A stretch of 64,000 nucleotides of DNA from the NCBI GenBank assembly GCA_902762375.1, contig CACWNY010000001.1, positions 1 to 64,000 of the forward strand. Reading direction: 5' to 3'. Positions within the stretch are counted from its first letter, which is position 1; each line of letters opens with the position of its first letter. The notes under the pieces are model-generated. The model was given only the letters and a program-made list of their open reading frames with translations. It had not been told where the DNA came from and ran no database searches. The DNA comes from an uncultured Ruminococcus sp. (lineage in GTDB: Bacteria > Bacillota > Clostridia > Oscillospirales > Acutalibacteraceae). Positions 35,985 through 45,050 of this stretch are shown here, in pieces. The position numbers were made by a program, and so were the translations under genes.

Positions 35985-37023
35985 TCATTTTGAGTTTTTC
36001 GTTGTTGAGGTAGTCCAAATCAATTTTGACGGGGTGTTTTTCGATATCGACAGCCCCTACACGATGAAGTAAAGCACTTCTGCCCGTTTTGGCAAACAGA
36101 AAAGCCGAATTTCCATATGCCAGTGTGATAGCACAGGCATGAACTCTGTCAGAAAGTGTCAATTCGGCTTCGGCATAGATATTGGCATAGGTATGGGGAA
36201 TATCCGCACAGAATGAATTGTCATAGCGATATACTTTTCGCATGAACATCGGAGAAAATCGATGGTCAGTACGGATAACGGTATATTTTCCGATTGTTGC
36301 AGGTCGTTTTCTGCGGGGCAGAGGACTCATGGCATAGACAAGAGCGTCTGTGAAGCGGTCTGTTTTCAGTCCCAGACGGGAAAATACACCACCGAACTTC
36401 ATGCCGATAGTCTGACCGTTGAAATCAAACGAAATATCTGTTTTCTTTTGAGGTTCATCTATATAAATGTAGGGTTCATCAATCTTATCAAAGTTCACAG
36501 CCATCAGCGGAGGCAAATCCGTTGAAACAGGCTGATAGCAGTCAGGCATAAAAAAAGCAAAGCAGATACCATCATAAATATTCTCCAGACAATCCTTGAA
36601 AGTGTCATAGGTATCCGTATCACGGGTAGTCATCACATAAGGGGGATTGGTTTTGAAGTATTCTTTGATTTCAGCGATGACGGTTTCATCATATTTCATC
36701 ATGCCGGCACTGAGTATCATATACTTAATGCCTCGTGATTTAAGTGTATCCAATGTTTTTTTCCAGATAGGAAGAAATGCTCTGGTAAGCACAGGACCAA
36801 GTAAACAGACATAATCCACATTCAGGTGCGACCAATAATCGATAGCCCATGGTGGATTGCCTTTATTTGTATTCCATTGTGTGATATAGGCAGGCTGGTC
36901 AAAGACCATAGTAACATTTTCGTTACCAAAGACCTGTTTCAGTACATAATCCGCACCAAGATTAAAAAAAGCGTTTCCGATATTTGGCGACCAGTAACCA
37001 CCGATATATGCAACTTTTTTCAT
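35911..37023 (-). CDS. Polysaccharide pyruvyl transferase family protein with repeat-encoded C-terminus
   Basis: Second protein of this family in the cluster, about 370 residues. It begins with KKVAYIGGYWSPNIGNAFFNLGA split by normal spacing, has GPVLTRAFLPIW and TRDTDTYDTF, and the C-terminal ELTLSDRVHACAITLAYGNSAFLF segment with the conserved Arg-Val-His. Its sequence differs clearly from the 31.6 kb member, so it may act on another sugar or be a divergent relative. ATG 37023 follows GAAAGGA. The last 24 residues, ITIKSFVHFFKSGG and onward, are read from repeat copy 16. That tail is probably not part of the original protein. Confidence 0.83.
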   Translation of the reverse strand: MKKVAYIGGYWSPNIGNAFFNLGADYVLKQVFGNENVTMVFDQPAYITQWNTNKGNPPWAIDYWSHLNVDYVCLLGPVLTRAFLPIWKKTLDTLKSRGIKYMILSAGMMKYDETVIAEIKEYFKTNPPYVMTTRDTDTYDTFKDCLENIYDGICFAFFMPDCYQPVSTDLPPLMAVNFDKIDEPYIYIDEPQKKTDISFDFNGQTIGMKFGGVFSRLGLKTDRFTDALVYAMSPLPRRKRPATIGKYTVIRTDHRFSPMFMRKVYRYDNSFCADIPHTYANIYAEAELTLSDRVHACAITLAYGNSAFLFAKTGRSALLHRVGAVDIEKHPVKIDLDYLNNEKLKMITIKSFVHFFKSGGVKGQSPLWDF

Positions 37024-37059
37024 CAGCAATATTTCCTTTCTGTAACCATCTTATTTCAC

Positions 37060-37818
37060 TCAGCTTTTCAGTCTGAAATAGAAAGATTTAAGAATTTCCC
37101 ACCCATAGGATTCCAGCCAGTAAACGGGATTGTAACCGTTATCACGATAGATATGGTATTTTTCTTTGGCTCTGGACAGCACTTTTTTCATTCTCACATC
37201 AGTACTAATTCCATCAGCGGGAAAGTTGGTGATAATTTCAGGGATTACTCTGATTTTGATATTGGTTTTGCGGAGTTTGGTATAGAGATGGAAATCCGCA
37301 TAGGCACGAAATCTTTCATCGAAACCATATTTTTGATAGATTTCTCTTTTCAGGAACATACTCGGGTGATTCCAGTGACGGCTTGTAACAGGGAACTTGT
37401 CATATTTTGACATCTTGACAGTAACACTGCCGTTAGGATTGATATAATTCAGCCCACCATAAGTCAGGTCAAAGCTGTCCTGATGATAGAAATTATTGAC
37501 TTTCTGGAGTGCGTCAGTTTCATACCAATCTCCTGCATTCAGAAAAGAGAGAAAATCCCCTGTTGCTATTCGGACACCCTTATTCATAGCATTATAGATA
37601 CCACTGTCTTTTTCGCTGATAACACGATAGATAATGTGTTTTTCTGCAAAGCGGTCTTTGTATGAGTCAGCAATTTCTACCGTTTTATCCGTAGACTTAC
37701 CATCAATAATCAGATACTCATACGGAACATAGGATTGGTTCAGCACAGATTCAATCGTTTTTGCCAAGATACTTTCGGCATTATAAACCACTGTTACCAC
37801 AGTAAATTTCAAGTTCAT
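37060..37818 (-). CDS. Glycosyltransferase, GT2 family
   Basis: This inverting GT-A glycosyltransferase has about 252 residues. FTVVTVVYNAESILAKTIES, the nucleotide-binding IDGKSTDKTVE and DSGIYNAMNKGVRIATGDFL are diagnostic, followed by FLNAGDWYETDAL. HPSMFLKREIYQKYGFDE lies in the acceptor half. I chose ATG 37818 over the ATG 9 bases earlier because GGAAGGG is spaced better. It is related to the 32.6 kb GT2 gene. It lies between an epimerase gene and the second pyruvyl-transferase-like gene. Confidence 0.92.
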   Translation of the reverse strand: MNLKFTVVTVVYNAESILAKTIESVLNQSYVPYEYLIIDGKSTDKTVEIADSYKDRFAEKHIIYRVISEKDSGIYNAMNKGVRIATGDFLSFLNAGDWYETDALQKVNNFYHQDSFDLTYGGLNYINPNGSVTVKMSKYDKFPVTSRHWNHPSMFLKREIYQKYGFDERFRAYADFHLYTKLRKTNIKIRVIPEIITNFPADGISTDVRMKKVLSRAKEKYHIYRDNGYNPVYWLESYGWEILKSFYFRLKS

Positions 37819-37841
37819 ATATACCATACCCTTCCAAATGG

Positions 37842-38846
37842 TCAGAACAGACCTTCTTTGTTACAATCCTCAAACCAATCTCTGAAAGTATCTTCAAACG
37901 AATAGTGGAACTTATAGTCTGTTTCAGAAAGTTTTTTTCCGCAGATATTGGTAGACACCATAAGTTTTTTCACTCTGTCGGGGTGTATGCCGACTTTTTT
38001 TCCGCCTATCGGGCCGAAGATGTAAGCGGCAGGCATTAAAATCCATGATGGTATCAACAGGATATGTCGTTTCATGTCGGTTGCTTTCTGCATAGTTTCG
38101 CAGATTTGCTGGATATTGTAGGCAGGTTCAAAAGTACAGTTAAAGACATCTGTACCCACAAAACTGTTGTCTATCATTCTGTACTTGAAAAACTGCACCA
38201 GTTCCTTGACATAGATACAAGCCTTGATAGTATCTTTACGCCCTGCATAAAAGAAATATCTTTTTTTCTGTCCTTTATAAAGACGGGTCATATTACCGTG
38301 TTCGCCCTTACCATAGACGATACCGGGACGAACGATAGTCAGTTCTCTTTTATTTTTATCAGCAATCTGCCATTTTTCGTGAATTTTTTCCGCAACCAGT
38401 TTGCTGATACCGTAAGGTGTATTGGGTGTGGGCAAAGTTTTTTCTGTTTTGAGTTCTTCAGCAGCTCCATACGGTGCGATGGAACTGGTAAACAGAATTT
38501 TATGAATGTTATGTTTTTCCGCAAAAGCCACTATATTTTCTGCACCCTTGATATTGGTTTCAAAATAGGCATAATCAGGGTGTCCCGGTGTACGGTGAAC
38601 AGCCGCAAGATTAAAGATAATATCATTTTCAGTCGGTGTAAAATCAAATTCGATGGGGTTTCTGACATCTAGTCGGATATATTCTACACCATCGTTCTTT
38701 TCTACAATTCCAGGAACGACACCCTCTTCACCGGGCATGACAATATCAATATCATAAATTTTATCGTTTTTATTTTTTATTTTGTTCAACAAATGAATAA
38801 GATGTGTTCCGATAAAACCGGAACCTCCGAAAATGATATAATTCAT
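37842..38846 (-). CDS. NAD-dependent epimerase/dehydratase
   Basis: An extended short-chain dehydrogenase of 334 residues that modifies a nucleotide sugar. The NAD-binding motif GGSGFIGTHL is at the N-terminus, FNLAAVHRTPGHPDY follows, and the catalytic Ser and Tyr-x-x-x-Lys lie in TSSIAPYG and TPYGISKLVAEK. The Rossmann fold is clear, but the substrate is not. It is most like UDP-glucose 4-epimerase/dehydratase relatives. It starts just downstream of repeat copy 17 and is followed 24 bases later by the GT2 gene. Confidence 0.88.
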   Translation of the reverse strand: MNYIIFGGSGFIGTHLIHLLNKIKNKNDKIYDIDIVMPGEEGVVPGIVEKNDGVEYIRLDVRNPIEFDFTPTENDIIFNLAAVHRTPGHPDYAYFETNIKGAENIVAFAEKHNIHKILFTSSIAPYGAAEELKTEKTLPTPNTPYGISKLVAEKIHEKWQIADKNKRELTIVRPGIVYGKGEHGNMTRLYKGQKKRYFFYAGRKDTIKACIYVKELVQFFKYRMIDNSFVGTDVFNCTFEPAYNIQQICETMQKATDMKRHILLIPSWILMPAAYIFGPIGGKKVGIHPDRVKKLMVSTNICGKKLSETDYKFHYSFEDTFRDWFEDCNKEGLF

Positions 38847-38911
38847 TGTCTGTTAATCCTTTCTCATCAAAATTGCGGGATTTAATATCAGTCATTATAA
38901 AAAAACAACTT

Positions 38912-39058
38912 ATAGCTATGACAATTAAAAGTTTTTGTCCACTTTTTTCAAAAAGTGGTAGGGGTCAAGGGGACGAAGTCCCCTTGTGGGATTTTTAAGG
39001 GCGAAGCCCTTAAACTCCTCAAAATCAGACCAAAATTTGCGTAAGCAAATTTTGACAA
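38912..39058 (-). repeat. Modular hairpin repeat, copy 17 (complete reverse monomer)
   Basis: It has tail, S3, S2 variant AAGGGGAC/GTCCCCTT, S1 and S0. S2 matches copy 11 in having the extra compensated pair, suggesting related copies. It ends 2 bases from the epimerase stop. Confidence 0.9.
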
Positions 39059-39059
39059 T

Positions 39060-40109
39060 TTATAGTTTGTAGAATGACTTATACCATTCAGCAAAATTTC
39101 TAAGTCCGTCACGCAGAGGCGTACTTGGGCGGAAACCATAATCTTTTTCCAGTGCATCAGTATCGGCATAAGTGACTGGTACATCGCCTGCCTGCATGGG
39201 AACAAATTCTTTATGTGCATCAAAATCATAATCCTTTGGCAATATACCTGCACGGACAAGTTCTTCCGAAAGAATTTGCACAAAGTTCAGTAAATTTTCA
39301 GGTTGATTGTTGCCGATGTTGTAAACAGCATAAGGAGGAATAGGTAACCCGTCATCACCGTTTTTCTTTTCGGGAGCTTTCTGCATGACCCGAACAACAC
39401 CCTCAACGATATCATCAATATAAGTAAAATCACGCATACAGTTGCCGTAATTGAATATTTTTATCGTTTCGCCGTTGACCAGTTTATCGGTAAATCCGAA
39501 GTAAGCCATATCAGGGCGTCCAGCAGGACCGTAAACGGTAAAGAAACGAAGTCCTGTTGAGGGTATGTTATAGAGTTTGGAATAAGCGTGAGCCATCAGT
39601 TCATCAGATTTTTTGGTAGCGGCATATAAGGAAACAGGATTGTCCACTTTGTCCTCTGTACTATAAGGGACTTTCTTGTTTGAACCGTAAACGGAAGAAC
39701 TTGAAGCATACACAAGATGTTCCACAGGGGAATTACGGCAAGCCTCCAGAATATTAAAAAATCCGACAAGATTAGACTCTATGTAAGCATCTGGATTAGT
39801 AATCGAATAACGAACACCAGCCTGAGCAGCAAGATTGACTACCACTGTCGGATTATAAGTTTGGAATATTGATACAATCGCATTTTTGTCAGCAATATTT
39901 CCTTTAATAAATATAAAATTTTTGTTTTTGTTTAGTTCTTTCAGACGATACTCTTTCAATCTGACATCGTAATAGTCATTCATATTATCAATGCCGATAA
40001 TTGTAGCGGTTGGTATATCTGCCAGTAGTCGTTTAACGAGATTTGCACCAATAAATCCCGCCGCACCTGTTACGATAATGTTTTTTCCATCAAGACGAAT
40101 ATCAGTCAT
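39060..40109 (-). CDS. UDP-glucuronate 4-epimerase-like NAD-dependent epimerase
   Basis: This epimerase has 349 residues. GKNIIVTGAAGFIGANLVK holds the NAD-binding motif. NLAAQAGVRYSITNPDAYI and SSSSVYGSNKKVPYS are characteristic of UDP-glucuronate/UDP-GlcNAc 4-epimerases (LspL/WbpP/CapI group). SLYAATKKSDELMAHAYS has the catalytic Tyr-x-x-x-Lys, and VYGPAGRPDMAYFGFT is the substrate-binding region. It probably supplies UDP-galacturonate or a similar sugar to the polymer. As the most upstream gene of the continuous cluster, it is preceded by a 118-base gap likely to hold the promoter. Confidence 0.9.
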   Translation of the reverse strand: MTDIRLDGKNIIVTGAAGFIGANLVKRLLADIPTATIIGIDNMNDYYDVRLKEYRLKELNKNKNFIFIKGNIADKNAIVSIFQTYNPTVVVNLAAQAGVRYSITNPDAYIESNLVGFFNILEACRNSPVEHLVYASSSSVYGSNKKVPYSTEDKVDNPVSLYAATKKSDELMAHAYSKLYNIPSTGLRFFTVYGPAGRPDMAYFGFTDKLVNGETIKIFNYGNCMRDFTYIDDIVEGVVRVMQKAPEKKNGDDGLPIPPYAVYNIGNNQPENLLNFVQILSEELVRAGILPKDYDFDAHKEFVPMQAGDVPVTYADTDALEKDYGFRPSTPLRDGLRNFAEWYKSFYKL

Positions 40110-40227
40110 GAAGTCACCTCTTAATCGAAATCAAGTATCCACAAATTTACGCACATTTTAACATACTTAACTGAAAAAATCAAGTAAATATCGGTCATGA
40201 AGGCTTTTTCAACTGAGTAGCTGAAAA

Positions 40228-40977
40228 TCAAATCATAAAGCCATAATTTTTTAACATTTTTGTATTATGAAATTTTCTTTTATCCAATTCGGTCATAGTT
40301 TGCAGAAGTAATGTCGGACTGGCATAGATTTCGTCACGAGGTCTGACAATTTTTTGATATAGCATTGTCTGATATTCCTTAATATTGTCGGAATAATCGT
40401 GGTTAGGGTTCATATTAGGATTTTCTGACAATCTTTTCTGATAGCGTTCCACTAAATCGGATAAATCCTCATGATTATTGATTTTCACTAATACATATAA
40501 ATCACGATAATTATTGAAATCTTTTCTGATGAGAGCTATTTTCATCAATTTACAGTGTTCAACATATTTTTCCAGAGTATTTATTGTATTTATATAAGGT
40601 AATAATTTATCTTGAACTTGTTTAAATGATTTTTCCAATACAGCAGGAATAGAATGGTTGTCGTAATGTAAAGCGTAGTAATTATCAAAATCTTTTTGGA
40701 AATTATCTTCATCGGGACGACAAAGTTCTACAAGACAAACAGAGGCAAACGACAAATACTCTGATGTTAAATTACTGCTGTATAAACTCAGAACAGAAAA
40801 ATTCAGGGCAAATGCTTTTTTTCCTTTTATCATAGAATGCATAGGGTGAAAGGAAATGGTATGAAGAATTTCGTTATTGATAATTCTTCCGAAACAGGGT
40901 ATTCCTTTTAATTTTATGAAACCGTAAGGTTTTAAGTTATCTTTATAATATTGATTAAATGCAGAAACAAAAGACAT
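40228..40977 (-). CDS. Hypothetical protein, possibly DUF4304-like
   Basis: A soluble protein of about 249 residues with no signal peptide. The N-terminal FNQYYKDNLKPYGFIKLKGI and FGRIINNEILHTISFH resemble the beginning of DUF4304-type proteins of unknown function, but I cannot confirm this. The C-terminal half is helical and charged. ATG 40977 is preceded by AAAGGA. A longer frame (to 41028) begins in a hydrophobic stretch without support. It lies downstream of the HD-domain gene by 63 bases and is AT-richer than its neighbours, which may hint at separate acquisition. Confidence 0.62.
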   Translation of the reverse strand: MSFVSAFNQYYKDNLKPYGFIKLKGIPCFGRIINNEILHTISFHPMHSMIKGKKAFALNFSVLSLYSSNLTSEYLSFASVCLVELCRPDEDNFQKDFDNYYALHYDNHSIPAVLEKSFKQVQDKLLPYINTINTLEKYVEHCKLMKIALIRKDFNNYRDLYVLVKINNHEDLSDLVERYQKRLSENPNMNPNHDYSDNIKEYQTMLYQKIVRPRDEIYASPTLLLQTMTELDKRKFHNTKMLKNYGFMI

Positions 40978-41040
40978 AGTAAAAAATCCTTTATAAAAGA
41001 GTGTCACAGTGCCTGAATAGTCAAACACTGTGACATAATA

Positions 41041-41643
41041 TCAATCCACCATAGATGTGTGCTTTTCACGAAGATAAGTGGATTCCAAATCAGAGAGATG
41101 TAATTTTACAGCGATGGGATATTTTTCATAAGCCTGACTCATAGCATAGCCTGTAGTTTCCTCAAAACCGCCCATATGCCAGCGGATAGCCATAGCCTCA
41201 TCAATTTTCAGACGCATAAATCTTTCAATGAGAAAGACGGATTTTTCGCCATGACCGTAAGGAAAAGCATCTTCAATGGCGTAATAAGGAACTTTTTCCC
41301 ATTTACCCGTTTCCTCATTTTTGACATTTCGGGTAGAAACTTTATAAAAATTAGCTTTACATAAGTCATGGAGTAAGGCGGTAATAGCAAAACTTTCGAT
41401 ATTGTCGGTTTCTTCATCGTAGTGTTTTTCCATCATGACATTAAAGACGCTGATACTGTGCATAACCAGACCATGTTCACAAGCACAATGATATTTTGTG
41501 CTTGCAGGGGCGGTAAAGAAATCCGTTTTACTTATCCAGTCAAGCAGGCGGTCTTTTCCGGGACGGGTGACATACTGATTAAAGATTTCCAGAAATTCTG
41601 TTTTATAGTCATGCGTACTGTTATTGTTTTCAAGATTGTTCAA
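41041..41643 (-). CDS. HD-domain phosphohydrolase-like protein
   Basis: This cytoplasmic protein of about 200 residues has the HD-domain metal pattern: HCACEHGLVMHSISVF provides the first His, TALLHDLCKANF the His-Asp pair, and a downstream GHGEKSVFLIERFM/RWHMGG helps complete the site. HD proteins hydrolyse nucleotides or other phosphate esters, but the substrate is not predictable. The probable start is TTG 41643, with AAAGGAG 9 bases upstream. The TTG at 41652 is too close to that site. It is upstream of the DUF4304-like gene on the same strand. Confidence 0.8.
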   Translation of the reverse strand: MNNLENNNSTHDYKTEFLEIFNQYVTRPGKDRLLDWISKTDFFTAPASTKYHCACEHGLVMHSISVFNVMMEKHYDEETDNIESFAITALLHDLCKANFYKVSTRNVKNEETGKWEKVPYYAIEDAFPYGHGEKSVFLIERFMRLKIDEAMAIRWHMGGFEETTGYAMSQAYEKYPIAVKLHLSDLESTYLREKHTSMVD

Positions 41644-41672
41644 AACAGACAACTCCTTTCTTTAAGAGAATA

Positions 41673-41815
41673 TGACAAAATTTGCGTAAGCAAATTTTGT
41701 TTTGTATTTGGGGAGTTTAAGGGCGTTGCCCTTAAAAATCCCACAAGGGGTTGCCACCCCTTGACCCTGCCCACTTTTTGAAAAAAGTGGACAAAAACTT
41801 TCAAGTTTCACCGCC
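41673..41815 (+). repeat. Modular hairpin repeat, copy 18 (forward monomer)
   Basis: It contains S0, S1, S2 variant AAGGGGT/ACCCCTT (a compensated C:G to T:A change at the stem top), CCAC-type S3 and an altered tail. The compensation mirrors the AAGGGT/ACCCTT change seen in S1 of copies 2 and 4. Confidence 0.9.
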
Positions 41816-41828
41816 AGACGATGGAGAG

Positions 41829-42380
41829 TTACATTAAGGTATCATCATAAATAGCTCTTATACCGCCGATAAATTTGGGGCGTGTGCGTGCGGCGATAAT
41901 TCTTGCCTGACCAATAGTGCGTTGTCTGAGGGGAACGGGTACAGCAGTTTCTTTAAGGTGCATACCAATAAGTACACCACCGATATCAATACCAGCGTCA
42001 GCTTTGATTTTTTCGACAACAACGGGATTGTGAAGGGACTGATAAGTAGCGGTAGCGAAAGACCCACCAGCTTTAGGTTGAGGGATAACATTGACAATTT
42101 CGAAGCCTTTTTTTTCAGCGATTTCCCTTTCAAGGACGATAGCACGGTTAAGATGTTCGCAACACTGAGAAGCTATGTAGATATGGTGTTGGGAGAGGAT
42201 TTTATATATCACCTCAAATACAGCTTTAGCCAGTTCAGGAGTGGAGTTAGTGCCTGGATTATTGCCCGTGATTTCGCTGGTGGAACAGCCGATGACACAG
42301 ATATCGCCGTCTTTGAGTTTAGCCACAGAGAGCAGTTCATTAACGACAGTTTCAGTTTCTGTAAGGATTGGATTTATCAT
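41829..42380 (-). CDS. UPF0340/YwlG-like protein (TIGR01440 family)
   Basis: A conserved Firmicutes protein of 183 residues and unknown function. Distinctive segments are VIGCSTSEITGNNPGTNST, IYIASQCCEHLNRAIVLERE, PQPKAGGSFATATY and DIGGVLIGMHLKETAVPVPL. The conserved Cys, His and Glu residues suggest a metal- or cofactor-binding role, but this is inference. ATG 42380 is chosen over 42389 because the GAAACGGA site would touch the earlier ATG. It is transcribed divergently from the polyamine transporter, with the 173-bp MITE between them. Confidence 0.88.
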   Translation of the reverse strand: MINPILTETETVVNELLSVAKLKDGDICVIGCSTSEITGNNPGTNSTPELAKAVFEVIYKILSQHHIYIASQCCEHLNRAIVLEREIAEKKGFEIVNVIPQPKAGGSFATATYQSLHNPVVVEKIKADAGIDIGGVLIGMHLKETAVPVPLRQRTIGQARIIAARTRPKFIGGIRAIYDDTLM

Positions 42381-42454
42381 GATTATCATTCCGTTTCAAA
42401 AAATATTTTCAATCCTTATTATAATATTTTTTTCAGAAAAAGCAACAGTATACA

Positions 42455-42647
42455 ACAGATATTCCAGGACAAACGCATGAATTAACAAAGTGTAAATTTT
42501 TTATGATGTATTTGTTAAGTCGTGAATAGAACATCACTTTTGAATGTTTAGTATTATTCACAATATCAATTATTTGTGTTATACATTTACTAATTAAACA
42601 TTTTGTTCATAAAAAATTAACTCATGCGTTTGTCCTGACAGATATTC
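42455..42647. mobile_element. MITE-like element, 173 bp, with 10-bp target duplication
   Basis: The element spans 42465-42637. Its ends pair as CAGGACAAACGCATGA and the exact complement, extending to 21 bases with one mismatch, and the inner parts are also partly complementary. ACAGATATTC is duplicated directly outside each end (42455-42464 and 42638-42647). The interior is AT-rich and non-coding. It is unrelated in sequence to the 8-bp-duplication family. It lies between the UPF0340 gene and the potA promoter. Confidence 0.82.
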
Positions 42648-42717
42648 TGATAAAAGGAATTATTTTGTTGATTAATTTAAAAATAAAAAGAGGGGAAAAA
42701 ATATTTTTCTGATTTTC

Positions 42718-42767
42718 TTGACTAAAGTGTTATCGTGCTTTACAATGTATTTTGGCTGAAATCAGCC
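42718..42767 (+). promoter_or_regulatory. Sigma-70 promoter of the polyamine transporter, with palindrome at the start site
   Basis: TTGACT (42718-42723), a 17-base spacer and TACAAT (42741-42746) form a near-consensus promoter. GGCTGA-AA-TCAGCC (42754-42767) is a perfect palindrome at about +1, either an operator or a hairpin at the 5' end of the transcript. Confidence 0.82.
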
Positions 42768-42781
42768 TACTAAAATGAAAA

Positions 42782-42815
42782 GTAATTACGAATTACGCAT
42801 TACGAATTACAAATT
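42782..42815 (+). repeat. AATTACG-type short repeat in the potA leader
   Basis: About four degenerate copies of AATTACG lie between the potA promoter and its start codon. The same sequence occurs inverted after gpmI at 53312-53337. If translated it would give an artificial Asn/Tyr/Arg/Ile-rich extension to PotA. Confidence 0.75.
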
Positions 42816-42840
42816 GAAAAAAATTGGGGGTCATAATGAG

Positions 42841-44262
42841 TTGAGTAACAATCCTGTAGTTTCTTTAAAAGATGTTGAAGTGTCGTTTGACGGTGAGGTA
42901 ATTCTGGACAAACTCAATCTGGACATTGAGCATGAAGAATTTATCACACTTCTTGGACCCAGCGGTTGTGGAAAGACAACTACGCTGAGAATTATCGGGG
43001 GCTTTCTGCAACCTGACAGCGGAGAAATTTATTTTGATGGAGAATGTATCAACAATCTTCCGCCCAACAAACGAAATGTAAATACTGTTTTTCAGAAATA
43101 TGCATTGTTTCCACATTTGAATGTTTATGAGAATGTTGCTTTCGGGCTGAAACTGAAGAAGAAATCCAAAGAAGAAATTGATAAAGCCGTCATGAAAATG
43201 CTTGCGGTTGTTGACCTGAAGGGGTATGAAAAGCGACCGATAGCCAAGCTGTCAGGAGGACAGCAACAGAGGGTAGCCATAGCCAGAGCGTTGGTATGTG
43301 ACCCTAAGGTTTTGTTGCTTGATGAACCGCTTGGAGCGTTGGATTTGAAATTGCGAAAAGATATGCAAATCGAACTCAAGCAGTTACAGCACCAGTTAAA
43401 AACAACCTTTGTTTTTGTCACTCACGACCAGGAAGAGGCACTGACGATGTCGGACAGAGTGGTTGTCATGAACAACGGTAAAATCGAACAGATAGGCACA
43501 CCGACAGATATTTATAATGAACCTGCCAACGCATTTGTTGCAGATTTTATTGGTGAGGCAAATATTCTTAACGGTATCATGAAAGAGGACGGTACAGTTA
43601 TTCTTCAAGGAAAGGAAATCGAATGTATTGATACAGGATTTAAACCCTACCAACCCGTTGATGTTGTGATAAGACCCGAAGATGTTGAAATAGTCGATGT
43701 CAAAGAGGGAATGTTGACAGGCACTGTACAAGATGTTGTGTTTAAAGGTGTACATTATGAAATGGAAGTTATCAGTGATGACTGTCTGTGGTTAATTCAG
43801 AGTACAACCTGCAAAGATACAGGAACAGAAATTGGTATGCGTGTCATTCCTGAAAATATTCACATCATGAATAAATTATTTCCGACAGAAGATAATATTT
43901 TCACCGCAAAAGTTGTTGTCGGTCATGCGGAAGAAAATTCTATGGAAATTGAGATAGAAGAAACGGTTATCAAAGTTGAGGGACATTGTTATGCCGAAGG
44001 AACTACCCTTGAAATTACTTTACCGCCGTCAGGCGTATATGTACCTGGTGACGGTAACGGACAGCTTGAAGCCTATATCGAATCGGTTATCTACAAGGGC
44101 AAATACAACGAAATTATTCTGGAAACCGAAAATCACCGTTGGTTGATGACAAGTCTGCAAGATGAACAGGTAGCCACAAGTATTCCGATATGTTTCAACT
44201 TTGAGAATGCCCATTTTTCGGAGGATTATAAGGGTGGTGAATATGGAGGTGACGAAGAATGA
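42841..44262 (+). CDS. potA: Spermidine/putrescine ABC transporter ATPase PotA
   Basis: The ATPase subunit powers polyamine import with PotB, PotC and PotD. The Walker A reads GPSGCGKTT (near residue 39), the Q-loop region [10 protein letters not shown], the signature [15 protein letters not shown] and the Walker [12 protein letters not shown], followed by [14 protein letters not shown]. It is longer (about 474 residues) than the usual 350-380, because after one TOBE domain (about 280-350) a second TOBE-like segment follows (about 360-465). TTG 42841 is chosen as start (GGGGG upstream). A frame from ATG 42775 would be encoded by an AATTACG repeat. Its end overlaps potB by 4 bases. Confidence 0.93.
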   Translation: MSNNPVVSLKDVEVSFDGEVILDKLNLDIEHEEFITLLGPSGCGKTTTLRIIGGFLQPDSGEIYFDGECINNLPPNKRNVNTVFQKYALFPHLNVYENVAFGLKLKKKSKEEIDKAVMKMLAVVDLKGYEKRPIAKLSGGQQQRVAIARALVCDPKVLLLDEPLGALDLKLRKDMQIELKQLQHQLKTTFVFVTHDQEEALTMSDRVVVMNNGKIEQIGTPTDIYNEPANAFVADFIGEANILNGIMKEDGTVILQGKEIECIDTGFKPYQPVDVVIRPEDVEIVDVKEGMLTGTVQDVVFKGVHYEMEVISDDCLWLIQSTTCKDTGTEIGMRVIPENIHIMNKLFPTEDNIFTAKVVVGHAEENSMEIEIEETVIKVEGHCYAEGTTLEITLPPSGVYVPGDGNGQLEAYIESVIYKGKYNEIILETENHRWLMTSLQDEQVATSIPICFNFENAHFSEDYKGGEYGGDEE

Positions 44263-45050
44263 AATCCAAAGCACCTTCTATACCGTACTTAATCTGGATG
44301 TTACTTTTTACCATAATACCGCTGATTATGGTAATTTACTATGCGTTTACGGACAAAAGCGGTAATTTCACCATACAGACTTTCAAAGACAGTCTGTTTT
44401 ATACTGATGTATTTATCAGGTCATTATGGATAGCCTTAGTATCGACACTGTTGTGTCTGGTGCTTGCCTATCCGTTAAGTTATGTGATGTCACGGTCTTC
44501 CAGAAGAGGACAGAATATTTTAACCATGCTGATAATGTTGCCGATGTGGATGAACTTTATTCTGCGGATTTACGCATGGGTATTGCTGTTACAGAATGAC
44601 GGTCTGATTGATTTAGCCGTAAAGTTTTTAGGGTTAGATGTTCCACTGTTAGGCAATGCAGGAGCAGTTATCTTAGGCATGGTCTATAACTATCTGCCGT
44701 TCATGATACTGCCCATTCATGCGGTTATGCTGAAAATCGACAACAGTCTGATAGAAGCCTCAAAGGACTTAGGAGCAAACAAATTCAATGTTTTCCGCAA
44801 AGTGGTATTCCCGTTAAGTATACCGGGAATTATCAGCGGAACGACTATGGTATTTGTTCCGACTGCCAGTACTTTTCTGGTTGCACAGTACTTAGGCGGT
44901 ACAGGAGATAAAATGATTGGTGATGTCATCGAAAACATTTTCCAGAGGGATAAGAATGTAGGTTCAGCGATATCGTTGGTGTTGATGGTGATTATTCTGC
45001 TTTTCATTATTGTGATGAACAAATTCGGTGATGAGGAGGTAGTGGCATGA
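44259..45050 (+). CDS. potB: Spermidine/putrescine ABC transporter permease PotB
   Basis: One of two membrane subunits of the polyamine importer. It has 263 residues with about six transmembrane segments. The ATPase-contacting EAA loop reads [25 protein letters not shown] split over the conserved EAA---G positions near residue 165. The ATG overlaps the potA stop (ATGA) and the end overlaps potC in the same manner, showing tight coupling. The order potA-potB-potC-potD is the usual one for this transporter. Confidence 0.93.
   Translation: MKSKAPSIPYLIWMLLFTIIPLIMVIYYAFTDKSGNFTIQTFKDSLFYTDVFIRSLWIALVSTLLCLVLAYPLSYVMSRSSRRGQNILTMLIMLPMWMNFILRIYAWVLLLQNDGLIDLAVKFLGLDVPLLGNAGAVILGMVYNYLPFMILPIHAVMLKIDNSLIEASKDLGANKFNVFRKVVFPLSIPGIISGTTMVFVPTASTFLVAQYLGGTGDKMIGDVIENIFQRDKNVGSAISLVLMVIILLFIIVMNKFGDEEVVA

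Noticed and set aside
42775-42840. PotA beginning at ATG 42775
   Set aside because: The extra residues are read from AATTACG repeats and resemble no PotA N-terminus. The frame from TTG 42841 begins directly before the ABC domain.
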